Below the pieces are notes generated by a model. It was given only the letters and a program-made list of their open reading frames with translations, was not told where the DNA came from and searched no databases. Shown piece by piece: positions 21,626 to 33,700 of a stretch of 64,000 nt of DNA. The translations under genes were made by a program, and so were the position numbers. The DNA comes from Undaria pinnatifida (taxonomy: Eukaryota; Sar; Phaeophyceae; Laminariales; Alariaceae): the NCBI GenBank assembly GCA_012845835.1, contig JABAKD010000010.1, forward strand, positions 18,686,226 to 18,750,225. Direction: 5' to 3'. Numbering within the stretch: the stretch's first letter is position 1; each line of letters starts with the position of its first letter.

Positions 21626-22199
21626 CTGCACGCAGTCCCCACTATGAAAAAGGGTACCAGTACACAATTTCAAATACGCTTTTCGTACTTGTGGTTCTTT
21701 TCTCATTCTCACTTCTCACCGCCGCCACCTGATCATAGATCATAGGACAGGTGCAGGATACAGGTCAGACGCTCCCCGTATGCTACATGCCGGAGTGCGT
21801 GTATAATGACAGGACATTCTACGCGTAACGGTTCTGAAACGGTCTTCAGACAAAAACAAGTAACGGCCGAAGACTCTAAAAAGATTCCGCAAGGAAGATG
21901 TATACGATGCGGTCTTTGTTGTTATCTGAATGGGAATCCCCTTCCAGAGAAGTCTGCCTTGACATATGGATACGTACCAGGGGTGTTTTGACGGCAGTCG
22001 GATGCATTCTGCTGTGCGTGCGAGCTTATCGGTATCCGTATGCAACATGTACATTATGCAACCTGCAAGGGAGGCGGAAAAACTGAACACCCGCACCCCC
22101 GGAATCAGAAAATGCTCCCCTACAAAAAACCGCCTAAACATCCGTCCGAAACCCATGGACGGGATAGAAACCTGAAGCGAAGGCGGCCTACACGTACCC

Positions 22200-23140
22200 G
22201 TAGTGGGTGAAGGAGGAAGGAGATCACGAGGTGGGATTACGAGCTTTCATCTGTTAACTCGCTGCTGTTGCAAAACGTGTGGCCGTGTGTCTGGTCTGTG
22301 CCTTGCCGTCTCGAGGACCTCACAGCAGTCAGGTCGCGAACATCGATCGTTCTTTCAGGTTTGCGCCGCCGCTTGTTCCCAAGTACAATATAGACGGAAC
22401 TTTAAGGACCGTTCAAATATTAATATTAAATAAAACAAATCCCTATATTTCCGTCTATTGTGGTGTGGTACACAGGGGGCGTAGGGCAGGGCGTGGCAGA
22501 TGGCTTGTTCGGATAGCTAGCGTTAGGTGTTGGTGATGACGGTTGTTGATGGTTGATGATCACCGGGTGCATCGCCCTTCGGGAGCTGGCTGTTTTGCGC
22601 TTGTTCAGAGTGTCAGTGCCATCGAGTATCGACTGCGAGGTGTTGATGGTGTTGGCGATTCGGCGACGTACAGGTTACCAGCGTTCACACCTTGCCTTCA
22701 GCTCTACCTGGTACGAGTACAGCAGTACTCGTATGTAACACACGGTACCTGGTAAGAGTCTACCGGTAGATCAGCACCGCGTTGCTTCGCCCATTTCAGC
22801 AGCATCGCGAGTACGAGTAAACGAGTAGTACTGCTGTTGTAGTTTTCGTGCGAGTTCAGAAGTAGACATCGTGCGCGTTTTGTTCTTCAAGCGTTTTCTG
22901 TTCGTTTTCGGTGTGTGTAGTTTTTTAGATGGCGACCTACAATTTCTGGCGGCCTCCATACCGAACGAACTCGCCACTTATACTTGTAGAGGGCATTCTC
23001 GACTCTTGGCATTAAGTCTGACCTCCATCTTTCACGACATTCCATAGCTACTACTAACATTTTGGGCATCACGCCAGTCTGCAACTGGCGGCCGTAGGCC
23101 GCCAACGAAGCCCCTTGTATTAATACATAGATCATCTATT
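22200..23140. other. No gene recognised
   Basis: Contains several copies of the acctggtac / gagtacagcagtactcg words (about 22700-22760) but no supportable exon. Confidence 0.4.
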
Positions 23141-23400
23141 GATCTATAGCAGTAGATGCCACACCTAGGATTGTGATGGGTCGCTCGGGATACGACGTAT
23201 GTGTATAAGTACGAGTGCAGACCAAACCCCGGAAACTTGTGCTAGATACGATTCAGATCATTCAGAGCGTCCGGCTCTCACCAGTCAACATGATCTAGAC
23301 CATGCATATCATTTATAGTTATAGACCAGGGATCTGTCTGCCGCGCGAGACACAGATCATATAGATCAGGAAATGGGATTTGATCTGTCCGACGTACCTT
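23140..23400 (+). repeat. GATC-rich dispersed repeat, copy 2
   Basis: Includes tagaccagggatctgtctgc and gagacacagatcatatagat. The first recurs almost identically near 34656 (tagaccagggatctatttgc), the second in diverged form near 34618. Confidence 0.65.
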
Positions 23401-23439
23401 CTATTATGACATGTATGTAATATTGTAACTTACTGAACC

Positions 23440-23545
23440 CTACGCGCGATAAAAATGAAGGAACGCACCGGGGGGGAGAAGGGAAGACACCTGTGACCAC
23501 GGCTTGTCCAGAAGGTCGCTGAGGGTAAAAGCTCTTGCGTTTTGA
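23440..23545 (+). repeat. SINE-tail module, plus copy
   Basis: tgaaccctacgcgcgataaa...ccgggggggagaagggaaga, cacctgtgaccacggcttgt. It is followed by gagctggagagtaaaagtgg, as in the 20.5-kb copy (gagctggagagtgaaagtg). It lies upstream of the PGAP1 gene. Confidence 0.75.
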
Positions 23546-24418
23546 GCTGGAGAGTAAAAGTGGTGATTACAAAATAAATGAAGAAATTAACCTAGTCTAT
23601 ATATAGAGCAGTAGTAGATACCCCAGATGATGGGAATAAGTGCATCTCTGAGGTGTCCACTCATTGTGTGCTCTCGTAGAGAGTTTGATAGATAATTCCT
23701 ACCATTCCGTCATGACAGTGCGGTACGCTACAGGCTGGACGCCCAGCGGAGCTGGCAGTATTAGATTGTGTGGGCCGCGCTGAACTCGCGTCTCTGGCTG
23801 CGCGTATTGCTTCGTCACCTCGTCACTCGTCACATGCACTTTTTGCAGCGGGGCATCTGCACGTACCACCAACTGGAGTGGGATGTGACGGGAATAATAT
23901 AGCATCTGAACACAGCGCGCAAAACGCGCACAACTATAAACACTCTATAAGACTAGATAGACCAGAGAGATAGAGACTAGACTAACCCTATAGGTACTCC
24001 CTTGCCGATATTGCTACAGGCGGTGTCTTTTTGACAGCGTCACAAGCCTGAACGTGCATCTCCAAGATGTATAGCACGTTGTTCTTGACAAGAGGTCCCC
24101 GATACGACGTACGACCAATACTGCTTTACTACCACCTGGCACATGCTACGCCATGCTAAGCCATGCTAAGGCCTTTGGACGTATCGACCCGCTCCACTAT
24201 CTCGTCGAGTCATTAGCCCACCCGTCCACCCTGCAAGACCTATTCGACTCATCAGCCGACCCGTTGCCTTCGCCCACCCCTATAATATCAGGCAAGGGTG
24301 CTCTAGAAGACCCGATCAACAGGAAAGGAAGATCTGTTTGCCTATCAGCGGAAGGAAAAGGGTAGTTGGCGGGTCAGCGGGAATTTAAGGCCTGTTGACC
24401 AATCAACGGGAAGGAGTA

Positions 24419-27400
24419 ATGCCTCTGTTGGAAGAAGTCACCGAAGGGGCCGATGAGTCGGCAGGGGATGCGGAGAGCCTCAAGGCAGCACACCGACGCA
24501 AGCGATCGAAAGGCTCCAACAAGAAAAAGAAAAAAACGGAGGTGAGGTTTGCGTTAGTCTTTGAGAACACCTCAGCTGGAACATGTCGAGAAATTGATCC
24601 AAACTCATATTTAGTACCTGGTATTACCTGGTTCGTGGCACCTGGTACCTGGTACCTGGTATGATATTTGCAAGCTGCTTGTGATATTTCGATCGCGATT
24701 GCTACGGGGTGTGTATGTGCTCACAAAGGATATAGGCCGGCGACCCCCCTTAATAGTGCTATTAAGAGCTAGTGTAGTGTAGTAACAGGGTCAACTGGGC
24801 GATTTTACAATGTCTACGAGTGTAATGCTTCTGCGCACAGAGCTTTGTCCGGCCAACAATCTTAATTTCTCATCACTTCTCCTCTCCTCTCATTTCTCCT
24901 GTGCCAAGTTCCTGAACCAAAATATGGTAGCAGTATCATATTAATAGTGCTGGTGGTCGCAAGGGAAGACGTTTCTAGAGTGGCAGCATTTGTTGCTGTA
25001 ACGGGGTGCAATTGCTATGCACGACATTGCGCGTCTTTGTTATCGTAGCGCCAATGCGAAGGGCAGCCCCAATCTTCCTTTGCATTTTCGGCAATGACAC
25101 GAGAGGCAATGTTCCCGGCTTGTCGGTTCCCACGGTTTGTGCTACTCTTTCCAACGCGCGGCTTCGTACCCATTTATGTCTACCGGTATAGTAGTAGTCC
25201 AAACGGTTGCGCTGCAGCAGTGGGCCGGTAATCGTCCACGAACTGACTACCTGATACGCTGGTATTGTTTTGACTGGGAGTGTGTTTTTCACGGACAGGC
25301 GATGAGGATTCAAGCACACGCAGCCCTTGTTGAGTCCTTTGCATAGGCTTCAATCACCCAACGGACGGATAACAGACAGATGGCGCACCGTATTCGAGGC
25401 GGCATGCAAGATCACACACCCCCTCCATTGGGTTTCCAACCTGATTTCTCTCCAACAAGGAAAGTGCCCACACGAACGCAGAGAGATGCGCCTATGGAAC
25501 GATATCAACGAGATACTTCCAAAGCCGCCGTTTCGTTGTGTGTGCCTCCCTCGTATACACTGGAGACAATCGGCTCGGAAATTGGTCCCTTTGGTGCGTG
25601 CGTGTTGTAATGTACTGCATAGCGCTTCTCAGCTAACCAGCGCTCAACCCGTTCGTTCTCTGGACTCTCATTTTCAGGGAGAGTCTCGAGTCTTCCAGTC
25701 CATCTCTTTATGATGTGCGGATTGTCCCCTACCCCCAATGGTAAACAATGCCTCAAATTTATGTGTGGAAAGCCGTTTTTACAACCGTGTTCTCTGTTTG
25801 GCTCTCTTGGTTTTAGGGAGAGTCGACAAAGACCACCATTCTGTGTGTGGAACCCCCTATTTCTACCTATTTTACAACCCCGTTCTATGTTTTGGCTCTT
25901 TTTGTTTCAGGGAGAGTCGGCGTCTGCCCAAGGCGTGTTCGGCATCCTGTTCGCGGCTGCAGTAATCGTCGCCGCGGGCTTGTGGTCCCGATCAGCCGCG
26001 ATGGATCGAAAAGCCAACTCTTGCAAAATGACAATGTCTAGGCCGGATTACGTGCATCTGCCCGTTGCGGGGTACCCCATAGTGGGGGAAGATTCGCCGA
26101 GGAAAGGGGAAGGGGATGTAGATGGCGAAGTCCCCGGGTACCAGTACCGCCTGCTAAGGTACGTCGATGGGAAGCTGCCGGCGTATGACAAACGCAACCC
26201 GTCGAAACCGCGAGGAATCCCGGTTCTGTTTGTGCCGGGGCATCTGGGCAACTTTAAGCAGGTGCGGCGGCGCTGTGATCATGACACGTGATAGGGTAGG
26301 GGTAACACCGATTTTTTACAATTTGCTTCGAATACATCAGCTATGAGTTCGATCAATTTAAGGGTCGATACTCATATATGCAAGCTGCGTGATATTCCGG
26401 TGACGCTTTTTTACTCTTTGAAGATATATTAATCCCCTGACCATGCGCACGCACGCCCACAATTTTTCTTTGTCTACCACCGTCACTGTCCAACGACTGC
26501 TGTGGTTGACTGCAGTAGCGGCCCCTTGCTGGCAGCCTTCAAGGAACTCCTGATACTGAAACTGATAATAGTATGTTACGTATGAAAACGCCTTGGCGGG
26601 GATCACCACACTATATAGCTGTTAATTATTGGTATATTTAGTGTTAAAGATGCCGTGACGGGGTTTTAGGCCGGTACCTGACATGTTCGGTCGTGTGTTT
26701 GTCAGGTGCGGTCTCTTGGGTCTCATGCGGCGGAGGCTAAAATTTCCGGTTCGAGACGACGACTCGACATCTTCGCGCTGGATTTGCTGGAGGAGATGAC
26801 CGCCATTCACGGCTCCATGGTCTGGAGACAGGTGCATACCATACCATGTTTTACGGCTCCGCTGTGGGGGAAAACTACTTAGAAATAGGGCGGGGTCATT
26901 TTTTGCAGTTTCAAAAGGGCGGAGTTTTTATGGTTCGATCAAGCCATGCATTTCCTCGGACCGCCGCTTTCTTTTGTTTTTGACCACCGCCTTCAATTCG
27001 ACCGCTACGTTCTTCTATTTGTTACTTTCATTTTCTTGTTGTCATCGCTTTTGCTCTCCAGCTCAACTAGTATCAGATACTAGTAGTAACAGCTTTTACC
27101 CTCGGCGGACTTTTGCTGGACAAGGTAATGGTCACAGGTTTCTTCCCTTCTTCCCCCCGGTACATGCCTTCATTTTGTCGTGCACAGGGTTCAGCAGTCC
27201 CACTTTTCAGCTTTTATGCTCGTCGATTTGAATCGAAATTGGTGGATCACCTTATTCTTCTATTTGACCACCGCGTTCTTTTCTTTGACCAGCAGCTTCT
27301 CATTTTTGACCACCACCATTTTCTTCTGTCTGCTTTTTTTTTTTTCGCACACTTCTACTTTCCAGCTTCTGGACAAGCCGTGGTCACAGGGTGCCATCCC

Positions 27401-30400
27401 TTCTTCCCCCCGGTTCTTGCCTTCATTTTTTATCGCGCATAGGGTTCAGCGATCCCACTGCTCGTCGGTTTGTCATCAAGTGTTGCTAACTCACGCTATC
27501 GCGTTTTCCGCAAGTAAATTTGTGCGCAAGAAAAAGTCCATACGAATTTTTTACGAGTATGCACTCGGGGGGATTCGAACTCAAGAAACTGACCTATACC
27601 GGGCTCGAGGATAACCTGATACGCCACCTCGGTGACCGGCTTGTCTGCATGTAGCCTTGCGACGTTTTTGTCAAACTGATTATTAGGCCTTATTCTAATT
27701 GACCACAGCTTTCTTCCATCTGACCGCACCAATTTGTTCTACTTGGCCGTCTGATTCCTGTAGTCGACTACGTATTACTTTCTTTTATTTGTATTCAACC
27801 TTGCGATGTTTTTGTCAGGCTAAGTTCTTGAGCCGTTTTCTATTCGAACACCACCTGGTTCTATTTGAACACCACCTGGTTCTGTTTGACTACCAACTTG
27901 TTCTATTTGACCACTACCTTCTAGTTGACCACCACTGCTGTGTCTTATTTCACCTTAACTTCCTGCTATTTGACCAACACTTCCTTCTACTTGTGCTTAC
28001 CCTGGCGATGTGTTTTGTCAGGCTGAGTTGTTGATTCTTATTTATTTGACCACTACCTTGATTCTATTTGACCATTAAATTATCTGTTTTTAGTTGGCCA
28101 CTGCTTCCTCTATCTGCGTGTGCCCTTGTATGCCATGTTAGTCATATGTCATGTGATATGCCATGTGATAAGCCATGTGATATGCATGTGATATGCCATG
28201 TAAGATGCCATGTAAGATGCCATGTGATATGCCATGTGATATGCCGTGTGATATGCCATGTTACATTTCAGGCTGATTTTTTGAACCACGCGGTGGAAGT
28301 GATCCTTGGATTGTACGAGGGGCAAGAGGGGACTCGTCCTGTTTCTTCTGTTATGGTCGTCGGCCACTCGCTTGGAGGCATGGTGACGAGGTATGTACCG
28401 CGTGCACTGTTGAAGCGGCGCAGCAGCTTGTAATGCTCGCGTTGTCAGGTTTCCCGTACGCGCGGCATTGCGGCATCCCTTGACCCCTTCACAATCTTTA
28501 CCAGAACCTCAACCATGTTTTTGGGGACACACTGCCCTCCCTCCCTCCCTCCCTCCCTCCCTCGCTCCCACCGCCTCCTGCTTTGAGAGGACAGCCAAGG
28601 AGTAAAACCGACCTCCGCGGAATTGATCTGAGATGCTCTTGCGGTAATTAGAGGGTTTATGTACCGTAGGTCCCTCCGTTGTGTCACACGATTGTTTCTA
28701 GGATATCTGGTTAAGTACTGGAGGGACGTGCATAGCAAGAAACGAGCTACATAAATATAACTCGCGCAGGATCTGCCCTGATAAACCACTAGACGGGTTT
28801 GGGAGCAGAACATCCTACCTTTCTTGTTGTTACTTCAAAATGCTCGTGCTATTATATTTATACTACTGCTTGATACTAGGATACAATATACTTACGGGTG
28901 TTATGATACGTGAAACATACTGTTGTGTACGCGATACGTTCATACCTGGTGCTTAGCTTTACGTATCATTCTATCATACCGCAAATACATATAGTAGTGT
29001 GATACGATCATATGCACGATACAATTTATGTCTTGTGGACTGTATCCATCCTCTAACGGCCCACTAGACTCGCAGATCAATGACGGTATATCATCATATC
29101 ATATAGCAGATAGGTGTCAGAAAATAATGGTACCTACAAATATTCTATAAAATATTCTAGCTTTCGATCGATGTATCATACAACAACAAATTATGAAGAT
29201 TTAATACGTTATTTACTACACTTAAACACTGGGTTGCATGCTGCATCTAACATCAAACCTTCTAGAATAGTAAACATGACGAGCCAGATGATATAAAGGG
29301 ATGTCTTATTGCTTCAATCGTCAGGTTTGTCCCCTTTGAGGATTTATAGTTTCCGCGCACATATTGAAATGTCCCCCCCCCGCCCCCCCCCCCCCCCCTC
29401 CCCTCCTCCTCCACTGACCCCTCTTGTTCATAAAAAACCCCAACCCTTCCCCCCCCGCCCCTCCGTCCCCCGATTCCCCCCCCCTTCCGCCTAGTTTGTC
29501 CAAACGCCCCACTCACAATCAAAATCGGCCTGAGTAATAAACACCTATACGCAGTTGATATCACGTCATTATCCTTCTGACCATCCATGACGTAGCTTTC
29601 AATTATTTCCCCCCCCCCCCCTCCAACGCCCCCTCTTTTCCGACCACCTGCACGATCGCCTAGACCTAGCACCACGCGTATAACAAGCTGCTATATATCT
29701 GTGATCTCACAGCCGAAGTGTATTTGAATATTATTTGTGACCTAAACCTCCTAAAAAATATCCCCCCCCCCCCCCCCCCCTCTTGCTCTCCCTTAGTCAA
29801 ACGCCCCACCAAATATCGAAATCCGCCACATTAATAAACACTTCACGCACAGGATATCACCTCATTATCTTTCGAGAGCCATCCATGCCGCTGTGTCCCC
29901 CCCCCCCCCCCCCGCCTCGAACGCCCCCTTCTTCTCCAGCACCCGCACCATCGCCTAGACCTAGCACCACACGTATAACAAACCCCTCACCTGAAGCCCT
30001 TCCTCCCCCCCCCCCAACCCCCCCCCCCCCCCCCCTCCAACGCCCCCTCTTTTCCGACCACCTGCACGATCGCCTAGACCTAGCACCACGCGTATAAGAA
30101 GCTGCTACATATCTTTGATCTCACAGCCGAAGTGTATTTGAATATAAAAATCTCCCCCCCCCCCCCCCCCACCCTCTTGCCCTCCCTTAGTCAAACGCCC
30201 CACCAAATATCGAAATCCGCCACATTAATAAACACTTCACGCACAGGATATCACCTCATTATCTTTCGAGAGCCATCCATGCCGCTGTGTCCCCCCCCCC
30301 CCCCCCGCCTCGAACGCCCCCTTCTTCCCCATCACCCGCACCATCGCCTAGACCTAGCACCACACGTATAACAAACCCCTCACCTAAAGCCCTTCCTTCT

Positions 30401-30730
30401 TCCCCCCCCCCCCCCCCCCCCCGCCCCCCCCCCCCACCTCCCCCCCAACCCATCCCAACCCCACCCCCTCGAACACTCCACCCTCTCTTTACTCACTGAT
30501 TGTACGACTTACCCCAGGATATACATGATAAACTGATGTATTATTTCCAAAACCGTCACATTTATCCCCTCAAAATAATGTATAGTTTCCAGGCACATAT
30601 TGAGCTGCCCCCCCCGCCCCCCCCCCCCCCCCGCCCCAACCCCCCCCCCCCCCCCGCCCCCAATAATATACTGGTGCCAAAACCGTCAGATTTATCCCCT
30701 CGAAAGGATTTACAGCTTACATGCACAAAT

Positions 30731-30764
<34 letters not shown>

Positions 30765-33700
30765 TCCAAACCCGCTCGCTTTGATCAAAACCAGGCCCCC
30801 ACGTCCTTCAAAACTCCGCCCCACCCCCCTCACCGGTTATTCGACTTACAGGATTCACTTGATAAACGGATACATTTCCCTTCACAGCTGTCAGATTTTG
30901 TCCCCCTCAGAAACGGGTTTTATAGTTTCTGCGCACAGACTGACTAAAATCATCCTGTTGACCCTGATAGCTACACTGTAGTTGTAAGGGGAGTCGCCGA
31001 CCTATATCCTCAATGAGGACACACAACTCGTAATGCGCGCGATCGGAGTATCACACACAGCTTGCAAAGATGAGTTTCGACGAAATCTTCGATCTCACAG
31101 CTGGAGTGTATTTTCATTTTTTATAATAGGAAACATTTACGCCGGGAAACATTACAATACACTATACTATACTATACCATACTATACTATACTATACTAT
31201 ACTATACTATTGTAATCATATTCCCCGTTACAGCTATGATAGGACTATCGCCAACTACATATAAATCCGGTCGCCCCGGTGGCGTATCAGGTTATCTTCG
31301 AGCCTGCTATAGGTCAGTTTCGTGAGTTCGAATCCCCCCGAGTGCATACTCGTACTCGTATAAATTCGTGGGGATTTTTTCTTGCGCTCAAGTTGGCTTG
31401 CGGAAAGCGCGAGAGCGTGAGTTAGCAACACTCGATGAAGACTCGACGAGCAGTGGGATTGCTAAACCCTATGCGCGATAAAAATTGAAGGCAAAAACCG
31501 GGGGGGAGAAGGGACGACACCTGTGACCGCGGCTTGTCCACAAGCTGGAAAGTAGATGTGTGCACGAAAAAAAAAAATGGCATGTACTGCATGATAACTC
31601 GTTGATCTCGTACTAGTAGTTCCAATATATGGCTCCTCCGCCATTGGGGCGACATCCTAGTCCCTAGCACGACAGCACCACACCATCACCAGGCAACCAA
31701 CGTTATTATAGTATAGTATAGTATAGTATACCAGTATAGTTTTTACCGGTGTACATATCATCTAATTTTGCCTCCCTGCTGTTGATCCCTCCTGTTGCCA
31801 CCGCAATTTGTCCAGGACTGCCTTCACCTTGCCGTCGTACCGGGTAGGCTCTATTACTGACATCGTCACGCTTGGCACCCCTCACCACCGACCCCCGTGG
31901 CTGATGGACTATTCCGTACATAAGTGAGTATCCGACCTCATCCTTAGCTGCTGCTGGGCCGCGCCGCGAGCATGCCGCGCATTGCCGTAGATTGTTCAGT
32001 ACTGCAGCGGTACATTGCTCCGAGACATTGCTCCATCGGCCCACCTACCCTTTTCGTGGAGTAAAGAGCGAATCTCCTTCTTGGTAGATTGTACATTTAT
32101 ACAGCATACAGCTGTAGCTTGGTCCGGGACACCGCTCGATACGCCCTCGTACCTTTTTCCTAGAGTAAAGAGTAACTATGTTTTGCTGCAGCCTGCTAGG
32201 CATGTGCCCGTGGCCAATCACTCAAGTGGTCAGTAGAACGTTCATCGTTCTGCCGCCACGCTAGTGTCCCACACTACTAGTAAATCCAAGTATTTTTGTC
32301 CCCAAAAACGCGGACGTCGTTCGAAAGGGGTTGAGCCTGTATTAGATTTTGTCGCCCTCAACACGGGTTTTATAGTTTCCGTGCGGCGATTGATTAAGTC
32401 GTCAAATGATGAAAGAGTGAATGTCTTTGTATCATCCTGCTGACCCTGGTACTAGCTAGCGCTAAGGGCAGTCGCCGGCCTATAGTTTATGAGGACATCG
32501 ATCGGAGCATCACACGCAGCTTGCACATGACTCTTGGACGAAAACATTCGATCTCATAGCTGTATGCAATATTTTCTGTAACAAAAATTATTCCATACTA
32601 AATCCACGCAGTTTGTCACTAAAACGGTTGGTGCACATGTACTGTAACCAAGTTAACTGCCGTACCAATATCACGAAGTGTTTTAACCTTTCATCCGTTG
32701 TGATTTTTTTTCTTGTATTTTCTGTCCGACCGATCTCTGTCCCGGTGCCTCCCTCAGCCTTTATCGCTGCACCGATGCCCTCTGGAGATGGCGCTCCCCT
32801 TTCCCCCCCACCTCCATCTTCTCCCAGTGCTGGTCCTCCTACGGCCCCGCAGCGGAAACCGCGCCAGCCATAATCGCTTCCCTTGCTGACGGGGGCGGTG
32901 AAACCGTCGGAAGTGTAATCGACGAAACCGACGAAAATTCCGCGGAGGCGTTTTTATTGGGAGAAATGGAAATTCAGAACAATGGGGCGAGCTTTGCAGG
33001 GGACGGATCTAACACCTGCAGCGGAGACTCCTGCCCCGTGTGGCCGACAGACCCTGCGGCTGAACAAAATTCTGCCACCGAACTAGCAGAGGAGGGGTTT
33101 GTTGCAGCAAGAAAATCTGGAACTCCAAAGGAGGATTTTGTCTCTGCGCCGGGATGGGGGGGTATGGTCGGGGTCGATGCGGAGGCTCTGCTGGGAAATA
33201 CGGTGTTGGTGAGCTTGTCGGCAGGGGAGAAGGACCTGATGGTGCACCCTTCTTTGTGTGTGGCGGATGGGCTTGGGCTGGACGGACAGGGTGTGGTGTT
33301 GACGACTTCAGAGGTGGAGGGGTGCGGGTTTGGCATGGATCACTTGGCGCTGGTGTGGTGCAAGCAGCTCGTCAGTAGGTGAGCGTTTTGGGCGGCGTGC
33401 ATGCTTTTTGTAATTTACATTACATCCTTCGACGGATGGGTAAAAATGAGGCCTAACGCCTGTACTTTGAAACGGGAAACCCGTTTTTGGGGACAAATTA
33501 CTTGAAAGTAGTATAGGGAGGGGTAAAGCTCAACACACTTTCACGCAGGACATGGACGATGTCGTGCGCCGTTTTGCAGCGTCGGGCGATTACAAGTGCG
33601 CGATTACAAGTGCGCGTCAGGTGGGACTACCGATTGATTATTAATAGTTGGTACGATAACTCAGCTTTGGGAGCGCTGTTGTTTTTAGAAGTTCCTTGTT

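Noticed and set aside
29309..30981. Pro-rich and Gly-rich ORFs
   Set aside because: Translation of poly-C/poly-G tracts.
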